In this document: one piece after another, positions 43,125-50,912 of the stretch
How positions within the stretch are numbered: the stretch's first letter is position 1
How the letters are laid out: each line of letters begins with the position of its first letter
Origin: Microlunatus endophyticus
GTDB lineage: Bacteria; Actinomycetota; Actinomycetes; Propionibacteriales; Propionibacteriaceae
Direction of reading: 5' to 3'
DNA: 64,000 nt
Assembly: GCF_014646195.1 (NCBI RefSeq)
Contig: NZ_BMMZ01000004.1
Coordinates: forward strand, 1 to 64,000
Position numbers and translations under genes: made by a program
The notes under the pieces: generated by a model
Database searches by the model: none
What the model saw: only the letters and a program-made list of their open reading frames with translations
What the model was told of the DNA's origin: nothing

Positions 43125-43901
43125 GTGATCGGGCAGGACCTTCGTCCTGAGGCGGGCGAAATCTCTTCGGACCGGGTCTCCGCAAGTCAGGATGGGAGAA
43201 ACCTACGCGAAAGGCTCCCAGCCTGCGATCTGACCCACAAGCAGGTCAACGGCTGCCTGGTGCTGAATGGCACGCTGCAGGATCCGTACACCGGCAAGAC
43301 GATCCACTCCCAGCGTGGCGAAGGCACGTCATCGGCGGTCCAGATCGATCATGTGGTGGCCGAGTCGGACGCCTGGCAGACCGGAGCCCAGCAGTGGTCA
43401 GCTGACAAGCGGCTGGACTTCGCGACCGACACCCTGAACCTGTACGCCGTCGACGGCCCGACGAACGACTCGAAGGGCGACGGGGACACCGCCACCTGGC
43501 TGCCGCCGAACAAGAGCTTCCGTTGCACCTACGTCGCCCATCAGGTTGCGGTGAAGAAGAAGTACGGACTCTGGGCCACCACGGCGGAACGCTCCGCGAT
43601 GGTGAGGGTGTTGTCGGGCTGCCCGACGATGAAGTTGCCGAAGCGGGCCGCGATTCCGTCGCATCCGGCGGCCACACACAAGCCGGCGCACAAGTCGGCG
43701 CCGAAGCCGCATCACTCGTCGTCCGGCGGCGGGAGCAGCTCCAGCAACTCGAACACCTCCAGCGGTGGATCGACCACGAATGTCGTTCACCCCGGCTCGT
43801 TCTGCGCCCCTGCCGGCGCGACCGGTGTCACCGATCGCGGTACGCCGATGGTCCGTACGACAACCGCGACGGATTCGCGGAACCGCTGGCGGAGCGGGTA
43901 G
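43125..43901 (+). pseudogene. HNH endonuclease (DUF1524-like) with lost 5' end
   Basis: From about 43227 the frame reads DLTHKQVNGCLVLNGTLQDP and YTGKTIHSQRGEGTSSAVQI, then DHVVAESDAWQTGAQQW with the HNH-type D-H. NLYAVDGPTNDSKGDGDTAT and WLPPNKSFRCTYVAHQVAVK follow, all close to exported DUF1524 nucleases. After a Ser/Pro/His linker the C-terminal CAPAGATGVTDRGTPM block is present, though a usual cysteine is arginine (MVRTTT). The signal peptide and the first conserved part (FG-W-DVDRNGCDTRN) are missing; the 34 residues before 43227 do not resemble them. It is probably a 5'-truncated, inactive gene. Confidence 0.7.
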
Positions 43902-43919
43902 CCGGCGTCGCGGCGACGA

Positions 43920-44912
43920 TCATGATCCGGACATCGCCGAGCGCAGTTCCTCGGCGCGGTCGTTGATGATCGGGAACCTGCTCGCCGCCTCCTCCAGACG
44001 CGGGACGGCAACGCCGTAACGGCGGGCCGTTGCCAGGACGTCACCGGCGTAGGTCGCGGCCGACTCCGGACGTCCCGCGGCGCTGTGATCAACCTGCTCC
44101 ATGATGAAGCGAGGGATACCACCGGCACCGAGGACTTGCTTGAGGATCCGGGCGATCAGCCTCGGCGCCAGGAATTGGACGATCCGTTCGGTGGGACCCG
44201 GCTGCCCACCCTTCATGATCATGACCGGAATCAGTTCGCGGGCGATGCGGGCGGCTTCGGCCAGCTCGGCACGGGAGTTGAGCACAGCCGAGAATGAGCC
44301 GGTGTAGAGAGCGCGCGTGGCGAGCGCGGTGTCGAGCAGGAAATGGGACCACAGCCAGCTGCGGAAGTCCTTTGACACCATGACGGTGAATCCCGCCCGG
44401 CGGAAGAGATTGCGCACTTGGCGATGCCGGGCGGTGGTCGACGAGCCGTCGATGTCGCCCAAGAACATGGTTCGCAGCAAGGCGCCACGCAACTGTCCGT
44501 CGGTGAAGCCGCCGCCACCGCCGGGAAAGCCCCACACAACGTGGTCGGACGGCAACGCTGTGATCGCGTCGGCCGGTTCGGTCCAGACGTTGTTGAAGAT
44601 CAGCACGGTCGCGTCGCCGACCTTGTCGCGCAGCACCCCGAGCGCCGCGTCGAGTTGATCATGGTTGACGCTGACGATGATCACGTCGTAGTCGTGTCCG
44701 GCGTCGATCCGTTCAATCAGAGTGGTCGGCCACTGCTCGTTGATCTTGGTGCTGCGCAGCCGGCGTCCGTCGCGGAGTTCCAGCCTGACCGACGGTCCCA
44801 GCAGCTGAGCCTTACCGGGGCGTACGTAGAACTCGACCTGGTTGCCGGCATCGGCCAGCGCCCAGCCATAGATGGTCGAGATCACGCCTCGGCCGAACAT
44901 CAAGATCTTCAT
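43920..44912 (-). CDS. Ketopantoate reductase (ApbA/PanE)-like dehydrogenase
   Basis: This 330-residue protein starts MKILMFGRGVISTIYGWALA, a Rossmann site, and has VIIVSVNHDQLDAAL and FNNVWTEPAD. Its C-terminal helical domain fits the ApbA family. True PanE makes pantoate for coenzyme A. The divergent catalytic region and TetR pairing suggest a different substrate here. Start is ATG 44912. A TetR gene is divergent with a perfect palindrome between them. Confidence 0.8.
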   Translation of the reverse strand: MKILMFGRGVISTIYGWALADAGNQVEFYVRPGKAQLLGPSVRLELRDGRRLRSTKINEQWPTTLIERIDAGHDYDVIIVSVNHDQLDAALGVLRDKVGDATVLIFNNVWTEPADAITALPSDHVVWGFPGGGGGFTDGQLRGALLRTMFLGDIDGSSTTARHRQVRNLFRRAGFTVMVSKDFRSWLWSHFLLDTALATRALYTGSFSAVLNSRAELAEAARIARELIPVMIMKGGQPGPTERIVQFLAPRLIARILKQVLGAGGIPRFIMEQVDHSAAGRPESAATYAGDVLATARRYGVAVPRLEEAASRFPIINDRAEELRSAMSGS

Positions 44913-44961
44913 CGGGCTCCTCCGGGATTCGTGGCGTCCAACGGCGGGACGACGTACGCTC

Positions 44962-44983
44962 AACTGGAAAGCTCGTTCCAGTT
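44962..44983. promoter_or_regulatory. Perfect TetR-type operator
   Basis: AACTGGAA and TTCCAGTT are perfect 8-bp arms separated by AGCTCG. The site lies between the divergent reductase and TetR starts and contains the TGGAA-N6-TTCCA form common for TetR proteins. It is expected to control both genes. Confidence 0.75.
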
Positions 44984-45043
44984 CTCGCTGAACGGTAGTT
45001 GCGACAAGGGGGCGAGCGAAGGGCAGCTGCGGAAGTGAGAACG

Positions 45044-45730
45044 ATGGGTGATCGACCGGCTCAGATAGCTCCCGTGGACGGCTTGCGGTCTGACGCCCGA
45101 CAGAACCGGGACCGGATCGTGACCGCCGCCGCGGAGGCATTCTCCGAGCGGGGACTCGACATCCCGATGGCGGCGATCGCACGCCGCGCCGGAGTCGGGG
45201 TGGCGACGCTCTTCCGCCGGTTCCCGACCAAGACCGACCTCGTCGAAGCGGTCTTCTCCCACCAGTTCAGTGCCTGCGGTGATCTGCTCGAGGAGGCGAT
45301 CGACGATCCGGATCCGTGGCATGCATTCTGCACGCTGCTGGAATCCGTACGCCGGATGCAGGTTGCCGACCGAGGCTTCGCCGAGGCGCTGATCGCCGCC
45401 GGCTCACCCGGTGACGAGATCGACGAGCGGATCGTCTTCACCGAGCACGGAATCGCTGTCCTGCTGGAAAGGGCGAAGGCGACGGGGCAGTTGCGGCCCG
45501 ATTTCACGTTGAGTGATCTGGTCGTCGTCCTGCTCGCGATCAGCGGCATCGCGACAGGCCCGCAGGAGTTCGCCGAGGCCGGTTCCCAACGTCTGCTCAG
45601 CTACCTGATCGAGTCTTTCGCGACCCAGCCCGGAGCGGAGCGGCGGGTGTTGCCACCAGCGCCGTCCGCCGGCTATTCGACGATCACGGCTGCAACCAGA
45701 GGACGTGACCGTCGGCGCTCCGGATCGTGA
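45044..45730 (+). CDS. TetR-family transcriptional regulator
   Basis: This protein of 228 residues has an N-terminal helix-turn-helix with DIPMAAIARRAGVGVATLFR followed by RFPTKTDLVEAVF. The C-terminal ligand domain is close to the AcrR/SbtR-like group. ATG 45044 is chosen over an earlier in-frame start. It is divergent from the ketopantoate-reductase-like gene and very probably represses it through the 44962-44983 dyad. Its last 47 bases overlap the 3' end of the amylase gene on the other strand. Confidence 0.88.
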   Translation: MGDRPAQIAPVDGLRSDARQNRDRIVTAAAEAFSERGLDIPMAAIARRAGVGVATLFRRFPTKTDLVEAVFSHQFSACGDLLEEAIDDPDPWHAFCTLLESVRRMQVADRGFAEALIAAGSPGDEIDERIVFTEHGIAVLLERAKATGQLRPDFTLSDLVVVLLAISGIATGPQEFAEAGSQRLLSYLIESFATQPGAERRVLPPAPSAGYSTITAATRGRDRRRSGS

Positions 45731-46916
45731 CGGTCGGGCTGGCATCAAGATCGATCTCGACATCGAGATGATCATGGCCATCTGACGCGGTCGCCCGGTA
45801 ACTGAGCCGTACGTTGTCCTGACTCAGCGTCGTGGTCCTGGCGGACACCAGCCAGGGGTGTCGACGTCGAAGGCCGATGAGGTCCTGATGGGCGCGGTAG
45901 ATGGTCTCGCCCCAGCCTGCGAGCTGAGCGGGTGTCTCGGGAAACTCAGGGCGGATCGCGTCGTCGCCGCCCAAGCGTTCTTCCTTGATGCCGGTGAACC
46001 CTTGTTCGTCGCCGGCGTAGATGCCGCCGACGGTCAGCAGGATCGCGAGCGCGGTGATCGCGGGGTCCGGTCCGAGGGTGCTGGCGATGCGGGTCACGTC
46101 GTGGTTGCCGATGAACGTGTTCGGGGTGAAGTCGGCCAGGAAGCCGTTGTGTCGCGTCAGTGCCCAATCCAGTTCGAAGAGGTTGCGGTCGTTCAGGCTG
46201 GACCAGATGGCCTTCCACAGCTCGTACTGGGTCACCGCATCGACACCCGAGGACTGGACGAATCCGGGATAGTCGCCGTGGATCACCTCGCCGAGGAACC
46301 AGGCATCGGGATGATCCGTACGGACGCGGGGGAGCACTTGCGCCCAGAAGGCAGGATCGACGGAATACGCGGCGTCCAGCCGCCAGCCGTCGATCCCGCG
46401 GTCCAGCCAGTGGTTGAGCACGTTGGTCACGTAGTCGGCGGAAGCTGGGGAGGCGTGATCGAGACGTGCCAACCCCTCGTGTCCCTCGAACACCCGAGGT
46501 GCCGGTCCGTCGGCGGCGTCCCAGTCGATGTCGAACAGGGCAGCACCGGCGCTGTCGGGTCCTTCGTGCAACGCACGCAGGAGATCGGGATGGTCAGCAG
46601 AGACATGGCTGAAGACGCCGTCCAGGGCCACGCGCAGGCCGCGTTCCCGGCAGGCGCTGATCAGATCGTCGAAATCCTGGTCGCCACCAAGGCGCGGATC
46701 GATCCGGAACTGGTCGAGGCTGTCGTAGCCGTGGGTGCGTGAGGCGAAGACCGGCCCGAGCAGCAAGCCGGAGACACCCAGGTCTCGTGCGTAGTCCAGC
46801 CATGCGAGCAGACGTCGCAACCGTGGTCCGGGAGTCGCGTCATGATCGCGGATCGGCGCGCCGCAGAAGCCCAGCGGATAGACGTGCCACCAGATCGCAT
46901 AGTCGACCCAACCCAT
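45684..46916 (-). CDS. GH13 alpha-amylase-family glycosidase
   Basis: This 410-residue cytoplasmic GH13 enzyme shows LRVALDGVFSHVS (region I), GIDGWRLDAAY with the nucleophile aspartate, AWFLGEVIHGDY with the acid/base glutamate, and NTFIGNHDVTRIAS with the third acid. Family length is about 400-500 residues, so it is a compact form. It could hydrolyse or transfer alpha-1,4 glucans or act on a disaccharide. ATG 46916 gives MGWVDYAIWWHVYPLGF. A divergent TetR gene faces it across a nested dyad operator, so expression is probably repressed until an effector binds. Confidence 0.9.
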   Translation of the reverse strand: MGWVDYAIWWHVYPLGFCGAPIRDHDATPGPRLRRLLAWLDYARDLGVSGLLLGPVFASRTHGYDSLDQFRIDPRLGGDQDFDDLISACRERGLRVALDGVFSHVSADHPDLLRALHEGPDSAGAALFDIDWDAADGPAPRVFEGHEGLARLDHASPASADYVTNVLNHWLDRGIDGWRLDAAYSVDPAFWAQVLPRVRTDHPDAWFLGEVIHGDYPGFVQSSGVDAVTQYELWKAIWSSLNDRNLFELDWALTRHNGFLADFTPNTFIGNHDVTRIASTLGPDPAITALAILLTVGGIYAGDEQGFTGIKEERLGGDDAIRPEFPETPAQLAGWGETIYRAHQDLIGLRRRHPWLVSARTTTLSQDNVRLSYRATASDGHDHLDVEIDLDASPTVTIRSADGHVLWLQP

Positions 46917-46926
46917 CGCAGACTCC

Positions 46927-46968
46927 TACTGAATCGAATTCACTAACGTTAGTGATGCTAGTTCAGTA
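46927..46968. promoter_or_regulatory. Nested 42-bp dyad operator
   Basis: CACTAACGTTAGTG (46941-46954) is a perfect 14-bp palindrome. TACTGAA (46927-46933) and TTCAGTA (46962-46968) form a second pair of arms with exactly the same centre. The site fills the gap between the divergent amylase and TetR genes and could bind a TetR dimer pair. Confidence 0.75.
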
Positions 46969-46985
46969 ACGGTAGGCTGGGCAAC

Positions 46986-47597
46986 ATGGCACGTACGGAC
47001 CGGCAGCCACGGACCCGCCTGGCGCCGGACTCGCGCCGGGCGGCGATCCAGGACGCGGCCGCCGAGGCGTTTGCCACCCATCCGTACGCCGAGGTGACCA
47101 TCTCGGCGATCGCTCGGCAGGCGGGCGCATCGGACGCGCTGCTGTATCGGTACTTCTCCGGCAAGGAGGACCTGTACGCCGAGATCGTGCGGCTGTCGAT
47201 CGACCGGCTCATTACCCAGCAGGCTGCTGCCCTGGGAGCTCTACCGTCAGGGGTGCCGGTACGCGACCGGCTTCGAGAGGCCGCACAGGTCTATCTCGAT
47301 CACATCGCCACGCATCCTGACGCGTGGGCGATGCCGCTGCGTAGTCCCGGCACCGAGCCGGCGAGTGCGGCCGCCATCCGGCTGGCGGCCTGCCGCGACT
47401 ATGTCGAACGGTTGAGGCAACTCCTGGCACCGAGCGCGCAACTGCGGCACGAGTACGCCCTCTGGGGCTACTTCGGATTCCTCGATGCCGCGTGCCTGCA
47501 GTGGGTCGAACGTGGCTGTCCCGACGATGACCGGCAGGCTCTGATCGATGCAGTGCTCGGTGCGCTGGAAGGGGCGCTCGGCGACTGGGCTGCCTGA
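46986..47597 (+). CDS. TetR-family transcriptional regulator
   Basis: This 203-residue regulator has EVTISAIARQAGASDALLYR followed by YFSGKEDLYAEIV as the DNA-binding helix-turn-helix. The C-terminal domain (LRHEYALWGYFGFLDAACLQ) would bind a small ligand. It is divergent from the GH13 gene and most likely controls it and itself via the nested dyad. The inducer may be a maltodextrin-like compound, which is inference. Confidence 0.87.
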   Translation: MARTDRQPRTRLAPDSRRAAIQDAAAEAFATHPYAEVTISAIARQAGASDALLYRYFSGKEDLYAEIVRLSIDRLITQQAAALGALPSGVPVRDRLREAAQVYLDHIATHPDAWAMPLRSPGTEPASAAAIRLAACRDYVERLRQLLAPSAQLRHEYALWGYFGFLDAACLQWVERGCPDDDRQALIDAVLGALEGALGDWAA

Positions 47598-47891
47598 ATC
47601 GTGAGGTTCTTGCCGGAGAGCCAAGGCACCAAGTGCCCGATTCCGCTGGCTCCGAGACGAGAGAAGGCCAATCCCGCAAATCAACGACCACCAAAAGGGC
47701 GCGGAGAATTCAAAGGACCCCTGCGCCTCGGTAGTCGGCAGCGTCGGTGGGAGAACGGGCGGCACCAGCTCAGTCATGGATGTGTCGTGAGGCGCCGCCC
47801 GCAGCCACGCTGTCTGATCGGAAGAAGGGAATTACTTTCGAGTCATCCGATAGTCGTGCCAGGGACGGTCCCGGTCAGGCAGAATGCGAGC
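47598..47891. other. Intergenic stretch without a recognisable gene
   Basis: This gap is richer in A and T than the genes on its left and holds no convincing frame, RNA gene or repeat. It marks the change to the less GC-rich accessory segment that runs to the tRNA-Lys. Confidence 0.4.
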
Positions 47892-48419
47892 GTGAGAGTG
47901 TGGTTGATGGTCAAGCCGCGTTGGTTTCTGGCGGTTGTTTATGGATTGCTGTTCGGTCTGCCGTTCGGTCTTCTGATGGGGCTCCAAGAGCATGACTCGG
48001 TGGTGGGTTTGATCGATGGTGTAATCGGCGGAGCCTTTTTCGGTCCGGCAATGACTTTGACGCTGGGGCCGATTCAGAGCGGCCTTCTGGCCTCAGCCGG
48101 GTCGCTGCCGCCGGAAGAGCGTCTTGCTGCTGTTCGGGCGGCGAGCCGGAGCCCGCGCCCGACGGATCCGCCCGCCGTGATTACTGGTGCCCGTCGGGTT
48201 GTGGAATACCGCCTCGGCGAGGTTCGTCGGCAGCAACTGGCCGTATTCGGATTTCTTGGCGCCTTTATCTTGCTGGGCCTCGCCGCTGCCGTGCTCGAGA
48301 GTGGCTGGTGGTTTCTGGTTGTCGGTTTCTGGGTTATCCAAGGCGTGCTGCGTCTGATCCTGCCTAGTCGTCTGCGCCGTCGCCTGCAGTCCTACAAGGC
48401 CGTCGAGGGTGGCGCTTGA
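47892..48419 (+). CDS. Hypothetical membrane protein
   Basis: This 175-residue protein starts VRVWLMVKPRWFLAVVYGL at the GTG 47892, with two N-terminal helices and two C-terminal ones (QQLAVFGFLGAFILLGLAAA and WWFLVVGFWVIQGVLRLILP). A cytoplasmic loop rich in Arg and Pro lies between. I do not recognise a named family, although the KPRWFL start resembles small actinobacterial membrane proteins. Codons are less GC-biased than in the core genes, consistent with acquired DNA. Confidence 0.6.
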   Translation: MRVWLMVKPRWFLAVVYGLLFGLPFGLLMGLQEHDSVVGLIDGVIGGAFFGPAMTLTLGPIQSGLLASAGSLPPEERLAAVRAASRSPRPTDPPAVITGARRVVEYRLGEVRRQQLAVFGFLGAFILLGLAAAVLESGWWFLVVGFWVIQGVLRLILPSRLRRRLQSYKAVEGGA

Positions 48420-48595
48420 AGTTGGTCTGGGCTGCCGATTGACGCTGATCGAAGCATTCACCGTTGCGACCAAACCGCCGATAATGCAGTCGATTTGTGC
48501 GCAGCATGGTGGCGTCTCCGGACGGAGCATCCGTAACCTTGGTGATTCACACGTTTGGCTGCGGCTGGTCGGAGTGAGCTGCTATATGTGAGGTT

Positions 48596-49144
48596 ATGTC
48601 ATCCGAGCCCAGCCGATGGTGGAGTCTGTCTCCGCGTCGGCGGTGGGTGGCGGTCATTGCAACAGCTGGCAGTGGTTTGCTGGCCTTGGTCATAGCCGGT
48701 TTGGCGGGCGGTTGGTCGGACTGGCGTGGTGTCGTCAGCCTCACCTGCGGAGTTGCCGCTATCGCGGCGATCGTGACGACGATCCGCATGCCAATGGTCG
48801 ATGATCGGCGCGGGAACCCGCTGTTGGGACTTGACCGCAGAACCAAGCGCAGGGCGCTGCGTTGTATTCGCCATGGCGACTGTGAAGGCGCGCCCATCGG
48901 CGTCAACCTGGGACACGTGGCGTTCTTCTGGGGAGATGCCCAAGTGCGCGGCCTTCGATTGTTGGTCCCAATGGTGTTGCTGGTGCTCGGTAACGCGTTG
49001 ACGGATGGAGCGTTGTGGTTTTGGATCTTTGGCGTCGGCTTCGTGGTGGTCGCGGTTGTGTCGGTGATTCGGGGCATTCGCGATATCCGGGCTTGCCGAC
49101 GGTTTCTGATCTCACGCGTGAGTGGTTCGGCGCCGCGCGGCTGA
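48596..49144 (+). CDS. Hypothetical membrane protein
   Basis: This 182-residue protein has two N-terminal helices (WVAVIATAGSGLLALVIAGL and a following one near 45-62), a central soluble part, and two C-terminal helices (LRLLVPMVLLVLGNAL and FWIFGVGFVVVAVVSV). A segment with two cysteines (ALRCIRHGDCEGAP) lies in the middle. No family was recognised. Like its left neighbour it is less GC-rich than the core genes. It stops at 49144, upstream of the IS and the tRNA fragment. Confidence 0.6.
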   Translation: MSSEPSRWWSLSPRRRWVAVIATAGSGLLALVIAGLAGGWSDWRGVVSLTCGVAAIAAIVTTIRMPMVDDRRGNPLLGLDRRTKRRALRCIRHGDCEGAPIGVNLGHVAFFWGDAQVRGLRLLVPMVLLVLGNALTDGALWFWIFGVGFVVVAVVSVIRGIRDIRACRRFLISRVSGSAPRG

Positions 49145-49355
49145 CAGCACCTTGGGATCGATCAACGGCAAAGTCGCTGGAGCTGAACTATCCAGGGGCG
49201 GATGTCGAGGAATCGTCTACCCCATTGGGTTTCATACGTTCCGGAATACGGTAGGCCGCGTCAGGGGACGCTCTGGCTGAAACCGCAACGGAAGGCGATG
49301 CTGTGGTTTGACCTTCAGAGCCAGATCTCAGACCTGGTGTATCTGACGAGCCACG
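49145..49355. other. Non-coding or decayed stretch left of the tRNA-Lys fragment
   Basis: A short frame of 66 codons opens at 49202, but it runs into the tRNA-derived repeat and insertion-sequence end and resembles nothing I recognise. No RNA gene or operator is visible. Confidence 0.4.
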
Positions 49356-49371
49356 TTGGTGCGCCGCGAGG
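49356..49371 (-). repeat. 16-bp copy of the tRNA-Lys 3' end (attachment-site-like)
   Basis: TTGGTGCGCCGCGAGG here is identical to 50787-50802, which covers the CCA and acceptor end of tRNA-Lys. Direct repeats of a tRNA 3' end on the far side of an insert are typical of integrase-mediated events, but no integrase gene remains between them. Confidence 0.7.
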
Positions 49372-49382
49372 TGTGCTGGTTC

Positions 49383-49446
49383 ACGACATCGTTCATATCT
49401 GAGTCGAGACATCGTTCACATTGATGAGTCGAGACATCGTTCATAG
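49383..49446. repeat. Tandem terminal repeats of the insertion element, left end
   Basis: Three copies of a unit with core GACATCGTTCA(T/C)A lie in line: a shortened one at 49383-49398, then 49400-49421 and 49425-49446. The last two have TGAGTCGAGACATCGTTCA in full. Inverted copies occur twice at the right end (50738-50758 and 50761-50781). Confidence 0.8.
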
Positions 49447-49499
49447 TCCTAGCGGCGTGCCTGCTGCCCGGGTTGACGTGTCGGTCATTGGTTGCTGGC

Positions 49500-50749
49500 A
49501 TGTCGAAGGCGAAAGTGATCGTGCTCGCGGTCGTGGAACAGGGCCTGACCCAGACCGAAGCAGCTCGTCGGTTCAACGTGTCATGGCGCTGGGTTCACAC
49601 CCTCGTCAGCCGTTACCGGGCCGACGGCCTCGATGGGCTGGAACCACGCTCGCGACGACCGCGGACCAACCCGCGAGGCATCACTGACCCGGTCCGGGCC
49701 AGGATCATCGAACTCCGCACCAAACTCGCCGCCAGCGGACTGGACGCCGGCCCGGCCACGATCGCCTGGCACCTGTCCGAAGAAGGCATCGACCCGCCAC
49801 CGGCGATCTCGACCATCCGCCGCACGATCACCGACGCCGGCCTGGTCCGACCCGAACCGCGCAAACGCCCCAAAGCCTCACTGCACCGATTCGCCGCGAA
49901 CAACCCAACGAAACCTGGCAATCCGACTTCACCCACTGGACCCTGGCCGACGACACCGAACCCGACACCGGGACTGACGTCGAGATCCTGAACTGGCTCG
50001 ATGATCACTCCCGCTACCTGATCTCCTGCACCGCCCACCAACCCGTCACCGGCCCGATCGTGGTCGAAACCTTCACCACAGCAGCCAATACCTACGGGCC
50101 ACCAGCATCAACCCTCGATCTGGCCTCACCGACAACGGCATGGTCTACACCACCCGACTGCTGCGCGACCGGGCCGCCCGCAACCAGTTCGAACACCTAT
50201 GCCGAATACCTGTTGGGCGCCCTCGGCATCACCCAGAAGAACGGCACCCCGTTCCATCCCCAAACCCAGGGCAAGATCGAACGCTTCCACCAAACCCTCA
50301 AACGCTGGCTCGCCAACCAACCCCCAGCCGAGACCCTGGACCAACTCCAGACCCAGCTCGACACCTTCCGCCAGATCTACAACCACCACCGCCCACACCG
50401 CGCCCTGGACCGCCAAACCCCGGCCCAGGCCTACACCGCCCGACCCAAAGCCCGACCCACCGGTGCCCCGATCAACGGCTTCTTCCGAGTCCGCTACGAC
50501 CACGTCGGCACCAACGGCAAAATCTCCCTCCGCCGAGCCGGTCGCATGCACCACCTCGGCATCGGCGCCGCCCACGCAGGCAAACCCGTCACCATCCTGA
50601 TCACCGACACCGACGTCACCGTGATCCACAACGGCACCGGCAACATCCTGGCCACCAACACCATCAACCCCGACCGCACCTACTGGCGCAACAACCAAAA
50701 AGAGCCCGGCCGATGGCCGAGCTCCCAAACCCCCGAATATGAACGATGA
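49500..50749 (+). pseudogene. IS481-family DDE transposase, frameshifted
   Basis: From ATG 49500 the helix-turn-helix GLTQTEAARRFNVSWRWVHT and the linker are intact. One base is missing near 49896, after which the catalytic domain continues in another frame: TWQSDFTHWTLA with the first D, then ILNWLDDHSRYLI. Near 50115 the frame slips again, so LTDNGMVYTTRLLRDRAA (second D) is read in a third frame. Near 50190 it returns, giving EYLLGALGITQKNG and GKIERFHQTLKRWL with the final E. All DDE residues survive on paper, but no single protein can be made. Confidence 0.88.
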
Positions 50750-50781
50750 CCCGACTCACCTATGAACGATGACTCGACTCA
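50738..50781. repeat. Terminal repeats of the insertion element, right end
   Basis: TATGAACGATGACCCGACTCA (50738-50758) and TATGAACGATGACTCGACTCA (50761-50781) are two nearly identical copies in tandem, inverted relative to the left-end repeats. Confidence 0.85.
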
Positions 50782-50787
50782 TCACAT

Positions 50788-50863
<76 letters not shown>

Positions 50864-50912
50864 GCGAGGAAGAACGTTACCAGCCAGCCCAAGGCTGAGC
50901 GAAATCGAAGCG

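Larger units (their letters stand above)
49424..50782 (+). mobile_element. IS481-like insertion sequence, degenerate
   Basis: The element of about 1.36 kb is bounded by inverted ends ATGAGTCGAG...CTCGACTCAT. Both ends carry a second inner or outer copy of a 21-22-bp repeat. It contains one transposase gene broken by three frameshifts. CACATTG stands at 49417-49423 and again at 50783-50789, possibly a target duplication, although the outer terminal repeats make the exact edge uncertain. It lies directly at the 3' end of the tRNA-Lys gene. Confidence 0.82.

Noticed and set aside
49890..50200. Programmed frameshifting in the IS481-like transposase
   Set aside because: Three shifts occur at different places without slippery heptamers. 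IS481 elements normally use a single frame, so decay or error is more likely.
50126..50728. A 200-codon frame on the minus strand inside the insertion element
   Set aside because: It is antisense to the transposase remnant, has a Gly/Val-rich composition typical of reverse frames in GC-rich DNA, and shows no family motif.
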